A stretch of 64,000 nucleotides of DNA, taken from positions 1-64,000 of the forward strand of contig JAYFNB010000001.1 in the NCBI GenBank assembly GCA_034933685.1, in the 5' to 3' direction. The first letter of the stretch is position 1. Each line of letters begins with the position of its first letter. Below are positions 16,480-25,771 of the stretch, piece by piece. Source of the DNA: UBA8514 sp034933685. Its GTDB lineage: Bacteria; Bacillota; Clostridia; Lachnospirales; Anaerotignaceae. Below the pieces are notes generated by a model. The model saw nothing but the letters and a program-made list of their open reading frames with translations, had not been told where the DNA came from and ran no database searches. The translations under genes and the position numbers were made by a program.

Positions 16480-17466
16480 TTATTTTGGATAATAAAGATT
16501 AATTCCGTCTTTTTCTTCTTTATATATTTTGTCTTCTGCACGCAGATAGTCCAAGTGGGCGATTGTTTCTCCAACGGCAAACCATTTTTGGTGCATAGGG
16601 AATTCGTTCCAATTACGCCCGCGCATAGACCACTGCATTTTTCCGCCTATATCATATGCATGAAGCCCTGGATTTTCCTTAACTATACGAAAACATTCGT
16701 CCAAACGTATTTGGTGGTGATTTAAAATTTCCTCAACACGAACATAAAAATCCATATCATTTTTGCGATGAGCAGGCAATGCAGTGTCTATTTTTATTTT
16801 TTTTATTTTTTCAAGACTTTCAATGTAGTTAAGCAGAGAGTTATCTACATAGTTCCAAAATGTGATGTTTGGTGTAATGTCAAAAAGTACATGGTCACCT
16901 AAAAACATAAGCTTTTCATTTTCAAGGTAAAGGCACATATGACCTGGTGTATGTCCTGGTGTAAAAACGCATGTAAACTCATATTCACCAACGCAAATCT
17001 TATCCCCGTCTTCAACAGTTATTGCATTAAAACTCTCATCTGGTGCGTATGCTCTTGCCGGATTCGTTTCGCGCAATACGGTAATGCTATCCTTCGGGAA
17101 GCCTTCTGAAACAAAAATATTTTCAATAATATCCCAATCGTCACCCTTAATTGTGTTAACAAAGTAGTTATAATCAGCGGAGCTCATATATATTTTGCCG
17201 TCATTGGGCATAATACTGCCAGCAAGACCAACATGGTCGCTATGCAAATGGGTAAGAAACATTTCAGTATTTGCAATATTAATATCCAGTTCCTTAAGAC
17301 CAGATATCAATGCTTCATAGCATTCCCTCATATTAAAACCTGTATCTATAATTAGATTTTTTTCGGGCGTTTTAACAATATAGCAGTTAAGGTTTTTAAG
17401 GGGATTATTTGGCAGTGGCACATAGATTTTGTAAATATCGGGGTTAGAATAAATTTTTTCAGTCAC
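16480..17466 (-). CDS. Metallo-beta-lactamase-fold hydrolase
   Basis: 328-residue MBL-fold protein. Metal ligands are visible in THLHSDHVG (HxHxDH, 73-78), a histidine in FTPGHTPGHMCLY (about 170-182), an aspartate in FLGDHVLFD and a late histidine in ALPAHRKND. A C-terminal helical region of about 100 residues (225-328) resembles the winged-helix tail seen in LACTB2-like members. The substrate is not evident. GTG at 17466 is chosen because AAGGAGG lies 8 nt upstream. Confidence 0.8.
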   Translation of the reverse strand: MTEKIYSNPDIYKIYVPLPNNPLKNLNCYIVKTPEKNLIIDTGFNMRECYEALISGLKELDINIANTEMFLTHLHSDHVGLAGSIMPNDGKIYMSSADYNYFVNTIKGDDWDIIENIFVSEGFPKDSITVLRETNPARAYAPDESFNAITVEDGDKICVGEYEFTCVFTPGHTPGHMCLYLENEKLMFLGDHVLFDITPNITFWNYVDNSLLNYIESLEKIKKIKIDTALPAHRKNDMDFYVRVEEILNHHQIRLDECFRIVKENPGLHAYDIGGKMQWSMRGRNWNEFPMHQKWFAVGETIAHLDYLRAEDKIYKEEKDGINLYYPK

Positions 17467-17705
17467 TTTGTTTTCCTCCTTATAAATTATATATTGTAAC
17501 ATTTTATCATTTTTTAACAAAATAGCAAGGGGAAGGTTTTGTTTATAGAGTTATATTGATAGGAAAACAAAATATACAATGAAAAATAAATGATAAATAT
17601 GAGGTTAAATTTCAGTAAGTGTAATGAAAATAGATAAAAACAGCAAGAACCTGACACTTTACTACGATAACGCTCTACTACAACAAAATATTTAACAAAT
17701 TTTTG

Positions 17706-17734
17706 TTGAATTTAGGCTGGAAATATGGTATTTT
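17706..17734 (+). promoter_or_regulatory. Promoter of the NSS transporter gene
   Basis: TTGAAT (17706-17711), 17 bp, TATTTT (17729-17734). The remainder of the 340-bp gap before it (17467-17705) shows nothing else I can support. Confidence 0.45.
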
Positions 17735-17746
17735 AGTACAATGCTG

Positions 17747-17773
17747 TTTTAACGCAATTATGCGTCATTAAAA
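17747..17773. promoter_or_regulatory. Imperfect dyad in the transporter leader
   Basis: TTTTAACGCA and TGCGTCATTAAAA form an imperfect inverted repeat immediately downstream of the predicted promoter, at a position suited to a repressor operator or a short RNA hairpin in the leader. Confidence 0.3.
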
Positions 17774-17808
17774 CATTGGTACTACTTAATTTTGGAAGGG
17801 GAATTATA

Positions 17809-19212
17809 ATGTCACAAAAACATGAACACCATCATCATAAACGAGGAGAGTGGAGCAGCAGTTTAGGCTTTATTCTTGCTGCGGCTGGGTCGGCAGTTGG
17901 TCTCGGTAATATCTGGAAATTTCCAGGCAGAGCATATAAAGGCGGCGGCGGAGCATTTTTGCTCGTGTATATTCTTATTGTAGTTCTAATTGGCTCGGTA
18001 GCTATGCTTTCTGAGTTTGCTGTAGGACGAAATACAAAAAGCAATGCAGTGGGTGCTTTTAATAAGCTTAACCCTAAATGGAAGATAGCTGGTTGGCTTG
18101 GAATTATTACAGGCTTCATTGTATCATGCTACTATATTCAAGTTGGTGGATGGGTACTTAATTATGTGGTTGCATATATAACAGAGCCATCAGCAGTTTT
18201 TGCAGACCCACTTAATTATTTTTACGGTGTGTTAGGTGCAAATGGCTTCCCTTTTATGGGTGCAATTGTTTATCCAGCAATTTTTATAGGAATTTGTATG
18301 TTTGTGCTTTTTAAAGGTGTTTCAGGAGGAATTGAAAAGTTTAACAAAATTGCAATGCCTGGTCTTTTATTTTTACTTTTTGTTCTGCTTGTAAGGTCAG
18401 TTACAATGCCAGGGGCGATAGAAGGCGTAAAATATCTTCTTCATGTGGATTTTAGCACACTTACTCCAGGAACAATACTATCAGCCTTAGGTCAGGCTTT
18501 TTATTCCCTGTCCATCGGTCTTGCAATTATGGTTACTTATGGCTCATACCTTAAAAAAGAAGAAAATCTTGTTCAGAACGTAGGCTATATTTGTTTCTTC
18601 GACACTATGGTTGCCATTGTTGCTGGATTTATGATTATTCCAGCAGTATTTGCAACAGGTGTAGACCCGGGTATGGGTGGCGGATTTGCCTTTGCATCTC
18701 TTGCAGGAGTATTTCATCAAATGTCAGGAGGAGCGTTCTTCGGTGCGTTATTTTATTTGTTACTACTTTTTGCGGCGCTAACATCTGAAATTTCCATTGT
18801 GGAAGGTACCATTGCTTTTATAAGTGAAGAATTTCATTTGAACAGAAAAAAGACAATTATTGTTTTGTGCATTGTAATGTTTGCTATTGGCGTTTTTTAC
18901 ACACTTTCACTGCTTTACATGCCTATTAAGGGCGTTTGGTTTGACCTTGCAAATGGATTGCAGTTCCCGAGTTTCGGCGATTTTCTGGAATTTGTTACAG
19001 ACAGACTTTTTATGCCATTGGGTGCTTTGCTATTCTGTATTTTTGTTGGTTGGATTTGGAAGCCAGAAAATGCAATTAAAGAAGTTGAACAAGACGGTGC
19101 ATTCCCTTTTAAGCTTGCAAAATTGTGGAGCATTATGGTTAAATATGTTGTGCCAGTAGCTATATTTATTGTGCTTGTTTCTGGACTTGTTTTTGGTATG
19201 GCTATAAGTTAA
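17809..19212 (+). CDS. Sodium-dependent transporter, NSS/SNF family
   Basis: 467-residue Na+-coupled symporter related to LeuT and TnaT. After a His-rich N-terminus (KHEHHHHKRG), helix 1 has the family sequence GFILAAAGSAVGLGNIWKFP, which includes the Na+ and substrate sites. About 11 membrane helices follow, fewer than the 12 of LeuT, as is common in bacterial members. The substrate is probably an amino acid but cannot be fixed. ATG at 17809 has GGAAGGGG upstream. It is monocistronic and followed by a terminator hairpin. Confidence 0.88.
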   Translation: MSQKHEHHHHKRGEWSSSLGFILAAAGSAVGLGNIWKFPGRAYKGGGGAFLLVYILIVVLIGSVAMLSEFAVGRNTKSNAVGAFNKLNPKWKIAGWLGIITGFIVSCYYIQVGGWVLNYVVAYITEPSAVFADPLNYFYGVLGANGFPFMGAIVYPAIFIGICMFVLFKGVSGGIEKFNKIAMPGLLFLLFVLLVRSVTMPGAIEGVKYLLHVDFSTLTPGTILSALGQAFYSLSIGLAIMVTYGSYLKKEENLVQNVGYICFFDTMVAIVAGFMIIPAVFATGVDPGMGGGFAFASLAGVFHQMSGGAFFGALFYLLLLFAALTSEISIVEGTIAFISEEFHLNRKKTIIVLCIVMFAIGVFYTLSLLYMPIKGVWFDLANGLQFPSFGDFLEFVTDRLFMPLGALLFCIFVGWIWKPENAIKEVEQDGAFPFKLAKLWSIMVKYVVPVAIFIVLVSGLVFGMAIS

Positions 19213-19238
19213 CAGTTGTTATAATATTAATTTTGTAA

Positions 19239-19267
19239 AAGGCAGAGGCATTAGCTTCTGCCTTTAT
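19239..19267 (+). terminator. Terminator between the transporter and nfo
   Basis: AAGGCAGA/TCTGCCTT stem with a 10-nt loop, then TATT. The nfo ribosome site begins only a few bases later. Confidence 0.6.
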
Positions 19268-19280
19268 TAGGAGGTAAAAA

Positions 19281-20111
19281 ATGTTAACCATTGGGTGTCA
19301 TTTGTCAGTATCAAAAGGATTTTGTGCCATGGGCATGGAGGCGTTAAAGATTCATGCTAATACATTTCAGTTTTTTACACGCAATCCACGTGGAAGCAAG
19401 GCAAAAGATATAGATGAAAAGGATATAGCCAGATTTTTAGCATTTGCAAAGGAAAATGATTTTGGTGTTTTGCTTGCACATGCACCCTATACCCTAAATC
19501 CTTGCTCTAAAGAAGAACGTACACGCCAATTTGCATGGGAAACCATGGCAGATGACCTTAGGAGAATGGAATATTTACCTAATAACATGTATAATTTTCA
19601 CCCAGGAAGCCACGTTGGTCAAGGTATTGAGGTTGGGATAAAGCAGATAACACAAATGCTTAATGGTATAATTAAGCAACAGCAGCAAACTGTAGTTTTG
19701 TTGGAAACTATGTCTGGCAAAGGCACAGAGGTTGGTAGCCGTTTTGAAGAAATAAATGCAATAATATGTGGTGTTGATTTAAAGGAAAAAATAGGCGTAT
19801 GCCTTGATACGTGCCATGTTCATGATGCAGGGTATGATATAGTGAATAATTTGGACGGAGTAATTGAGGAATTTGATAGGATTATTGGTTTAAACTATTT
19901 GAAAGCCATCCATCTTAATGACAGCATGAATGTCTGCAATAGCCATAAAGATAGGCATGAAAAAATAGGTTCAGGTGAAGTTGGACTGAATGCTTTGGCT
20001 AGCGTTATAAACCATCCAAAGTTAAGGCATTTGCCATTTTATTTAGAAACACCAAACGAGCTTGAAGGGTACAAGGAAGAAATAAAGGTTTTAAGAGGTT
20101 TATATAAGTAA
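19281..20111 (+). CDS. nfo: Endonuclease IV (AP endonuclease)
   Basis: 276-residue deoxyribonuclease IV, which cleaves DNA at abasic sites in base-excision repair. The TIM-barrel metal ligands appear in order: GCHLSVSKG, LLAHAPYTLNPCS, NFHPGSHVGQG, LLETMSGKGTEVG, VCLDTCHVHDAGYD, HLNDSMNVCNSHKDRHEKIGSG and LETPNE. All three zinc-binding clusters look intact and the length is normal. AGGAGG precedes the ATG. Confidence 0.93.
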   Translation: MLTIGCHLSVSKGFCAMGMEALKIHANTFQFFTRNPRGSKAKDIDEKDIARFLAFAKENDFGVLLAHAPYTLNPCSKEERTRQFAWETMADDLRRMEYLPNNMYNFHPGSHVGQGIEVGIKQITQMLNGIIKQQQQTVVLLETMSGKGTEVGSRFEEINAIICGVDLKEKIGVCLDTCHVHDAGYDIVNNLDGVIEEFDRIIGLNYLKAIHLNDSMNVCNSHKDRHEKIGSGEVGLNALASVINHPKLRHLPFYLETPNELEGYKEEIKVLRGLYK

Positions 20112-20131
20112 TATATAATACTGTATACAAG

Positions 20132-20160
20132 AAAAGGTGCAGATTACATCTGCACCTTTT
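20132..20160. terminator. Bidirectional terminator
   Basis: AAAAGGTGCAGAT-TAC-ATCTGCACCTTTT, a 13-bp stem between the convergent nfo and crotonase genes. Confidence 0.85.
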
Positions 20161-20183
20161 GATATGTATTGAAAATCGTTTGA

Positions 20184-20987
20184 TTATTTACCTGTGAAAA
20201 CAGCTTTTCTCTTTTCAAGGAAAGCACCAACGCCTTCAACTTTATCTGCTGTTGAGAAAAGAAGACCAGTAACATCTCTTTCAAGTTCAAGAGCATCATC
20301 GAGATCCATTTCTTTGCCTTTGTTTATGGCAACTTTACACATAGAAACAGCCTTAGGAGCTTTTGTAAGGATAGTAGCCATCATTTCTTTAGCTGCTGGT
20401 ATTAATTCTTCAGGTGCTACAACTTTGTTTACAAGGCCAATTCTGTAAGCTTCATCAGCATTAACATTTTTAGCTGTAAAAATCATTTCTTTAGCATAGC
20501 CATAACCAACAAGTCTTGTTAATCTTTGTGTACCACCAAAACAAGGCATGATTCCAAGGTTTACTTCAGGCTGACCAAAAACTGCTTTTGTGCTTGCAAT
20601 TCTAATATCACAAGCCATAGCAACTTCGTTACCGCCACCAAGTGCATAGCCATTAACAGCTGCAATAACAGGTTTTTCAAGCTTCTCAATAGCTGTGCAA
20701 GCAGCCTGTCCAAGTTCAGAACAATCTCTGCCACCCAAAGCGTCAAGTGGAACAAACTGAGAAATATCAGCGCCAGCAACAAATGCTTTTTCGCCTGCAC
20801 CAGTGATTATAACACCGTTAATAGAGTCATCTTTGCCGATGCATTCCATTACTGTAACGATTTCTGCAAGAAATTCGGCATTCAATGCATTAAGTGCTTT
20901 AGGTCTGTTCATTGTTACCATTGCCACATTGCCCTCAACCTCGATAAGCATGTTGTTGATTGAGTCTTTAAGTTCCATTAATTTCAT
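20184..20987 (-). CDS. Enoyl-CoA hydratase (crotonase family)
   Basis: 267-residue crotonase. The oxyanion-hole segments are FVAGADISQF (69-78) and YALGGGNEVA (114-123). Both catalytic glutamates of enoyl-CoA hydratase are present, E121 in GGGNEVAMACD and E141 in FGQPEVNLG. It most resembles the clostridial short-chain 3-hydroxybutyryl-CoA dehydratase (Crt), but no other butyrate-pathway gene is nearby, so the exact role is open. ATG at 20987 is chosen because GGGGG lies 8 nt upstream; a frame extension to 21026 lacks a ribosome site. Confidence 0.85.
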   Translation of the reverse strand: MKLMELKDSINNMLIEVEGNVAMVTMNRPKALNALNAEFLAEIVTVMECIGKDDSINGVIITGAGEKAFVAGADISQFVPLDALGGRDCSELGQAACTAIEKLEKPVIAAVNGYALGGGNEVAMACDIRIASTKAVFGQPEVNLGIMPCFGGTQRLTRLVGYGYAKEMIFTAKNVNADEAYRIGLVNKVVAPEELIPAAKEMMATILTKAPKAVSMCKVAINKGKEMDLDDALELERDVTGLLFSTADKVEGVGAFLEKRKAVFTGK

Positions 20988-21139
20988 TTGGATTTCCCCC
21001 TTAGATTTTTTTGTTGCATTTAGCAACTATTACACTGCAATTACTATTATAAGACGTATGTCAATAAAAATCAATAATATAAGTGATTTTTTTGGAATAA
21101 AATTACAAAGAAACCTAAAAAAGGGCGTGGTGTTTTAGA

Positions 21140-21823
21140 ATGAAATACAATAAGACTATGTTTGTACTTTTTTTATTTGTAATTATTGTATGTATTTACA
21201 GTAATTACAAAAATGCTGAAGTTGCTGTAAATACAATGCTTTCAGTTGATAGGCGTGTGATTGTAATAGACGCAGGGCACGGAGGATGGGACCCTGGAAA
21301 AGCTGGAAAAACTGGAAAAAATGAAAAAGATTTAAATTTGGAGATTGCAAAAAAACTACAAATTCTATTGGAAGCAGGCGGTGCAACTGTGTTTGTAAGC
21401 CGAGACGGCGATGATGCATTGGGAAAAAGCAAACGAACTGATATGAAAGAAAGAAAGGCAACTGCAGAAACAGCTGAGGCGGATATATTTATAAGTATAC
21501 ATCAAAACTCTTTTCCGCAGGCAGGAGTAAGAGGAGCGCAGGTTTTTTACTATAATGGTTCTGAAGAAGGGAAAAAACTGTCAGAATACATACAATCAAG
21601 GCTGAAAAGCGATTTAGATAATACAAACCAACGGCAGGCAAAGGCAAACACAGATTATTACATATTAAAAAATATATTAATACCTACAGCTTTGGTGGAG
21701 TGCGGTTTTTTATCAAACCCTAATGAAGAAGGACTATTAAATTCTGAAGAATATCAGCAAAAGGTAGCATGGAGCATATATTTAGGCATAGAGGATTATT
21801 TTGAACAATGTGACAAAAACTAA
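21140..21823 (+). CDS. cwlD: N-acetylmuramoyl-L-alanine amidase CwlD
   Basis: 227-residue zinc amidase with an N-terminal signal/anchor helix (about 6-22). The Amidase_3 domain shows VIVIDAGHGGWDPGK (H47), NEKDLNLEIA (E62), ISIHQNSF and VECGFLSNP, giving the zinc ligands and the catalytic glutamate. CwlD makes muramic-delta-lactam in spore cortex together with PdaA, so its presence supports a spore former. The ribosome site (AAGGGCG) is weak and somewhat distant. Confidence 0.85.
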   Translation: MKYNKTMFVLFLFVIIVCIYSNYKNAEVAVNTMLSVDRRVIVIDAGHGGWDPGKAGKTGKNEKDLNLEIAKKLQILLEAGGATVFVSRDGDDALGKSKRTDMKERKATAETAEADIFISIHQNSFPQAGVRGAQVFYYNGSEEGKKLSEYIQSRLKSDLDNTNQRQAKANTDYYILKNILIPTALVECGFLSNPNEEGLLNSEEYQQKVAWSIYLGIEDYFEQCDKN

Positions 21824-21900
21824 TTATGTTTACAGAAGCCATAAAAAATTATATACTATATAAATATGCGCACAGATTTATTTGAAGAAAGAGGTACACT

Positions 21901-23127
21901 ATGAGTATTATGAGTTTTACGGAAATTGGAATAAGTGATGAACTTACAGAGGGACTGAGGAAACAGGGCATTGAAATGCCAACTGACATACAAATGAAGG
22001 TAATACCAGAAATAATGCAGGGTACAGATGTTATTGCCAAAAGTGAAACAGGTTCGGGTAAAACCCTTGCTTACCTTTTGCCAATATTTATGAAGGTAGA
22101 TACAAAACTTAGAAGTACACAGGCAATAATTGTAACACCTACCCATGAACTTGCAGTTCAGGTTAATAAGCAGGCACAGGTTTTGGCAGAAAACGCAGGA
22201 GTGGACGTTAGAAGTGCCCTTATTATAGGAGGTGCAAGCCTAACTCGCCAGCTTGACAAGCTGAAAGAAAAGCCGCAAATAGTTATTGGTTCAGCAGGAA
22301 GAATATTGGATTTAATTAAAAAGAAAAAAATACAGGCACACACTTGCAAAACCATTGTAATTGATGAGGCAGACAGAATGCTGGATAGCCTTAACATAAA
22401 CGACGTTAAGGCGGTTGTTAAAACAACTCTTGCATCACAAAGACAAATTATACTGCTTTCAGCGTCAATTAATGAGGCTACAAAAAAAGCAGCAGCACAG
22501 ATAATGGGTGAGGCTAAGATAGTTGAAAAAGAAAAAGGTATTTTGCCTGCGAATATTGAACATTACTATATTGTGGCGGAAGCAAGAGACAAAATTGTTG
22601 TTTTAAGAAAGATTATGGCGGGGCTTAAGCCAGAACACGTTATTGTGTTTATAAATAACCCTAACAATATTGAAACAATGGTTGAAAAGCTTAATTTTCA
22701 TGGCCTTAAAGCAGATGGAATTTATGGAACGGCTCACAAAAATGACCGTAAAAATGCAATGGATAGTTTCCGCGAGGGCAGAATAAACATACTTGTTGCC
22801 TCTGATATTGGTGCAAGAGGATTGGATTTTGACGGAGTTGAAATTGTAGTAAATCTAGATATTTCAGAAGAGCCTGTATATTATCAGCACAGAGCGGGAA
22901 GAACAGGAAGAAACGGTGCAGGCGGTATGGTTATTTCAGTTGTTACGGATTTTGAAAAAAAATGGCTTAATAGATATGAGAGGGAATTTGACATTAAGTT
23001 TGTAGAAAAAGTTATGTCTTATGGAAAGCTTGAGGATATAAAGCCAAAAAGAAGTGGCAAACCCAATGTAAATACCACAAAAAAACTGGGAAAAGTAACA
23101 AAGAGTAACGAAAAGGCAAAAAAATAA
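21901..23127 (+). CDS. DEAD-box RNA helicase
   Basis: 408-residue helicase with the full motif series: Q-motif region MPTDIQ, Walker A SETGSGKT (48-55), PTHELAVQ, DEAD as VIDEADRML, SAS as LLSASIN, then HRAGRTGRNG of motif VI. In place of the long C-terminus of DeaD/CsdA it has only a short basic tail. It may be a cold- or stress-related RNA remodeller. GAAAGAGG precedes the ATG. Confidence 0.88.
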   Translation: MSIMSFTEIGISDELTEGLRKQGIEMPTDIQMKVIPEIMQGTDVIAKSETGSGKTLAYLLPIFMKVDTKLRSTQAIIVTPTHELAVQVNKQAQVLAENAGVDVRSALIIGGASLTRQLDKLKEKPQIVIGSAGRILDLIKKKKIQAHTCKTIVIDEADRMLDSLNINDVKAVVKTTLASQRQIILLSASINEATKKAAAQIMGEAKIVEKEKGILPANIEHYYIVAEARDKIVVLRKIMAGLKPEHVIVFINNPNNIETMVEKLNFHGLKADGIYGTAHKNDRKNAMDSFREGRINILVASDIGARGLDFDGVEIVVNLDISEEPVYYQHRAGRTGRNGAGGMVISVVTDFEKKWLNRYEREFDIKFVEKVMSYGKLEDIKPKRSGKPNVNTTKKLGKVTKSNEKAKK

Positions 23128-23197
23128 TTGTTTTATTTCTTTGTTTGGTATACTATCTAAGTTGGATTAAATAACCTACAAAAGGGGGATAACAAAA

Positions 23198-23509
23198 ATG
23201 AACGATGAAAAACATGAATGCGGATGCGGTTGTGATCATGACCACGAGCATGAAGAAATGGAAACAATGACACTTACACTTGATGATGATACTGAACTTG
23301 AATGTGGAATTATTGGCGTGTTTGAGGTAGAGGGCAAGGATTATATTGCACTTCTTCCTACAGATGAAGAAAATGTTCTTATTTACGAGTACAAGGAAAC
23401 AGATGATGATGTTGAACTTGGAATGATTGAAGACGATGATTTATTTGAAAAAGTAAGCGCAGCTTTCAATGAAATTTGGGATGAAGAGGACTGCGAAGAC
23501 GAAGAATAG
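23198..23509 (+). CDS. DUF1292 domain protein
   Basis: 103-residue very acidic protein of the DUF1292 (YrzB-like) family. The core MTLTLDDDTELECGIIGVFE and YIALLPTDEENVLIYEYKE is the family signature. The N-terminus is Cys/His-rich (CGCGCDHDHEHEE), a likely metal-binding extension. Function of the family is unknown; in other Firmicutes it sits with the holiday-junction resolvase yqgF, which is not nearby here. GGGGG precedes the ATG. Confidence 0.85.
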   Translation: MNDEKHECGCGCDHDHEHEEMETMTLTLDDDTELECGIIGVFEVEGKDYIALLPTDEENVLIYEYKETDDDVELGMIEDDDLFEKVSAAFNEIWDEEDCEDEE

Positions 23510-23521
23510 AACTTAAAAATG

Positions 23522-23554
23522 TGACCTTGAGAAAAATCTCAAGGTCATTTTTTT
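23522..23554. terminator. Bidirectional terminator
   Basis: TGACCTTGAGA-AAAA-TCTCAAGGTCA followed by a run of T, between the DUF1292 gene and the convergent LysR gene. Confidence 0.85.
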
Positions 23555-24440
23555 ATAAGAACATATCCGCAAAGCTTTTGGCCGCATGGCTTAAAGCTAC
23601 ATTTTTAAGCTTAACAAGACCAATACTGCGTTTTGGCAGTGGCGGAGAAATAGGAATCTCAAACAATTGTTCATTGTCAATTTGTCCTTTTGTAAATTCT
23701 CTTATGGCAAAGGTAAGGCCTAAATTGATTTTTGCAAAATCCAAAAGCAAATCACTGCTTCCAAGTTCAATAATTGGTTTAAGTACAACGCCGTTTTTTT
23801 GTGCAAAGGAATCTAAAAATCTTCGTGAATTACTTAAATCCTCTAAAAGCAAAAGAGGATAATCGTCTATATTTTTAAGTTTTATGCCGCTTTTAGCAAT
23901 ATCCTTATAATTAGAACCGCCAACAAGGCAATCATGTATGGTTTTAAAGGGCACAATCTCCAAATCATTATCCTTTTGAATTGGAAGATTTACAAAGCAT
24001 AAATCAACAATACCGCTTTTTAAAAGCCTTAGAGACTCATAAGTGGTTTTATTTGTAACCTTAATGTTTATATTAGGATTATTGGTATTATATTTTTCTA
24101 AATAGGGCATAAGCAGGTTTGCAATAACGGTATCGCTTGCACCTATTTTTATTTCACCAGTTTTAAGGTTTACCATTTCAAGATATTTATTTTCCGCTGT
24201 TTTTATAAGAGTGAGTGCTTGTTCAAGATATTCATACAAAACACTGCCCTCTGGGGTTGTGCGCACGCCCTTTGTTGTGCGTACCAAAAGAGGAGCACCC
24301 ATTCTTTCTTCCAATTGGCGAATGGACATGCTTACTGCTGGCTGAGAAATAAAAAGCTCTTTTGCGGCAGATGACATATTACCAGATTTTACTACAACGC
24401 AGAAAATTTTATATAAATCCAAAGGAATATCTCTGTCCAT
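23553..24440 (-). CDS. LysR-family transcriptional regulator
   Basis: 295-residue LTTR. The N-terminal helix-turn-helix (about 7-65) has MSSAAKELFISQPAVSMSIRQLEERMG, followed by the linker helix and a periplasmic-binding-like effector domain (about 95-290). It stands next to the thiamine operon and an HD-domain gene on the same strand, but a hairpin separates them, so it is probably transcribed alone from the TTGAAA/TATAAT promoter upstream. The target is unknown. TAAGGAGG precedes the ATG. Confidence 0.87.
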   Translation of the reverse strand: MDRDIPLDLYKIFCVVVKSGNMSSAAKELFISQPAVSMSIRQLEERMGAPLLVRTTKGVRTTPEGSVLYEYLEQALTLIKTAENKYLEMVNLKTGEIKIGASDTVIANLLMPYLEKYNTNNPNINIKVTNKTTYESLRLLKSGIVDLCFVNLPIQKDNDLEIVPFKTIHDCLVGGSNYKDIAKSGIKLKNIDDYPLLLLEDLSNSRRFLDSFAQKNGVVLKPIIELGSSDLLLDFAKINLGLTFAIREFTKGQIDNEQLFEIPISPPLPKRSIGLVKLKNVALSHAAKSFADMFL

Positions 24441-24470
24441 TTACATGCCTCCTTAAAAACAACATAAAAA

Positions 24471-24533
24471 CAGTTGATACTGAATGATTTCAATATCAAC
24501 TGTAATTATAATACTTATTATGCGGTTTTTCAA
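24471..24533 (-). promoter_or_regulatory. LysR promoter with a dyad at the transcription start
   Basis: On the minus strand TTGAAA (24533-24528), 17 bp, TATAAT (24510-24505). The dyad CAGTTGATA/TATCAACTG with inner TGAA/TTCA spans 24471-24502, starting where RNA should begin, and is followed by TTTTT. It may terminate the thiamine operon, serve as the LysR autoregulatory site, or both. Confidence 0.55.
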
Positions 24534-24558
24534 CAATTATAACAATTATAACAATTAT
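24532..24558. repeat. 9-bp tandem repeat, three copies
   Basis: AACAATTAT is repeated three times and runs into the stop codon of the HD-domain gene. It overlaps the -35 box of the predicted LysR promoter, so copy-number change could affect spacing there. Confidence 0.6.
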
Positions 24559-25130
24559 AATGTACCTTTAAGACCTATTTCTTCGGCACACTCTCTCATT
24601 CCCGTTATTACTTCGTTTATAACGTAGTCTAAATCCTTTTCAATCATTGCACAGCCTTTTTCTATAATACTTCTATCTACGCCTGCGGCAAAGCTTTGGG
24701 TTTTATATTTTTTCTTAACACTTTTAAGCTCAATGTCCAAAACGCTTTTAGATGGACGCATAAGACATGCGGCAGTAACAAGACCTGTAAGTTCATCTAT
24801 AGTGAAAAGAATTTTTTCCATTTTGTGTGTTGGTTCGACGTCACAGCAAATTCCCCAGCCGTGGCTGGCAACAGCGTGAATATATTCCTCGTCAATATCA
24901 CGCTCTTTCATTATTTCCATTGCCTTAACGCAGTGCTGGTCTGGATATTTTTCGTAATCCAAATCGTGCAGCAAGCCAACCACACCCCATTTTTCAACGT
25001 CCTCACCCTCAAGGGCTGCAAAGTGGCGCATAACACCTTCAACTGTAAGTGCGTGTTTCAAAAGGGCATCATTTTTGTTGAATTCGCAAAGCAATTTCCA
25101 TGCTTCATCTCTGTTAGGTTTAATACTCAT
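24555..25130 (-). CDS. HD-domain hydrolase
   Basis: 191-residue HD-superfamily phosphohydrolase. Metal ligands are seen in LLKHALTVEGVMRHFA (first His), GLLHDLDYEKYPDQH (the HD pair) and AVASHGWG. Proteins of this shape often hydrolyse phosphorylated nucleotides. It lies 14 bp after thiE on the same strand, so it may be the last gene of the thiamine operon; a role in that pathway is not known. AGGAGG precedes the ATG. Confidence 0.8.
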   Translation of the reverse strand: MSIKPNRDEAWKLLCEFNKNDALLKHALTVEGVMRHFAALEGEDVEKWGVVGLLHDLDYEKYPDQHCVKAMEIMKERDIDEEYIHAVASHGWGICCDVEPTHKMEKILFTIDELTGLVTAACLMRPSKSVLDIELKSVKKKYKTQSFAAGVDRSIIEKGCAMIEKDLDYVINEVITGMRECAEEIGLKGTL

Positions 25131-25144
25131 TGTAACTTCCTCCT

Positions 25145-25771
25145 TTAAAGTTCTAAACGGCTAAGATTTTGGGCGGCGGCAAAAATGTCCTTTGCACCCA
25201 TAATTCCGGAAGACACTGCAACACCGGCAAGACCTATACCTTTAAGCAGATGTGCATTTTCTACATTTATGCCACCTATGGCAACAACGGGTATGGATAC
25301 GCTTGCAACTATTTCTTTAAGGGCTTGCAGGGTAAGAGGTTTTGCGTCAGCTTTTGTGGTTGTACCAAAAATAGCACCAACACCAATGTAGTCTGCACCC
25401 ATTTTTTCTGCTTCTTGTGCAAGGGCAACAGTGTTTGCTGTAACGCCTAGAATTTTGCTGTAATCCTTACGCATTATGCGCCGTCCATCACGTACAGATA
25501 TGTCCTTTTGCCCTACATGCAGTCCATCCGCATTGGAGTCAAAGGCAATATCCATCCTATCGTTGATTATGAGAGGCACATTGTATTTTTGTGTAAGCTG
25601 TTTTAGCTTATTTGCCTTTTTTAAAAAATCAGGTGTTTCCAAGGTTTTTTCTCTAAGTTGAACAATGGTAACACCGCCTTTTAGGGCTTGTTCAACAACT
25701 TCAAAGAAATCTCTGCCATTTAAAGCATTATTATCAGTTACAAGGTAGACTTTGAGGTCATCTTTATTCAA
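25145..25771 (-). CDS. thiE: Thiamine-phosphate synthase
   Basis: 208-residue TIM-barrel enzyme that joins HMP-diphosphate and HET-phosphate to thiamine phosphate. The phosphate- and metal-binding sites are in TIVQLREKTLETPDFL, PLIINDRMDIAFDSNADGLHVGQKD, LGVTANT, YIGVGAIFGTTTK and VVAIGGINVENA. TTG at 25771, overlapping the thiM stop by eight bases, gives the usual family length and has GAAGG upstream. An ATG at 25822 would overlap thiM by far more. Confidence 0.9.
   Translation of the reverse strand: MNKDDLKVYLVTDNNALNGRDFFEVVEQALKGGVTIVQLREKTLETPDFLKKANKLKQLTQKYNVPLIINDRMDIAFDSNADGLHVGQKDISVRDGRRIMRKDYSKILGVTANTVALAQEAEKMGADYIGVGAIFGTTTKADAKPLTLQALKEIVASVSIPVVAIGGINVENAHLLKGIGLAGVAVSSGIMGAKDIFAAAQNLSRLEL

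Noticed and set aside
20526..20963. 145-codon plus-strand frame within the crotonase gene
   Set aside because: It is antisense to an enzyme with intact catalytic residues and is full of Cys, Asn and Phe as in a shadow frame.
24696..25148. 150-codon plus-strand frame across the HD-domain gene
   Set aside because: Antisense shadow of a gene with intact HD metal-ligand motifs.
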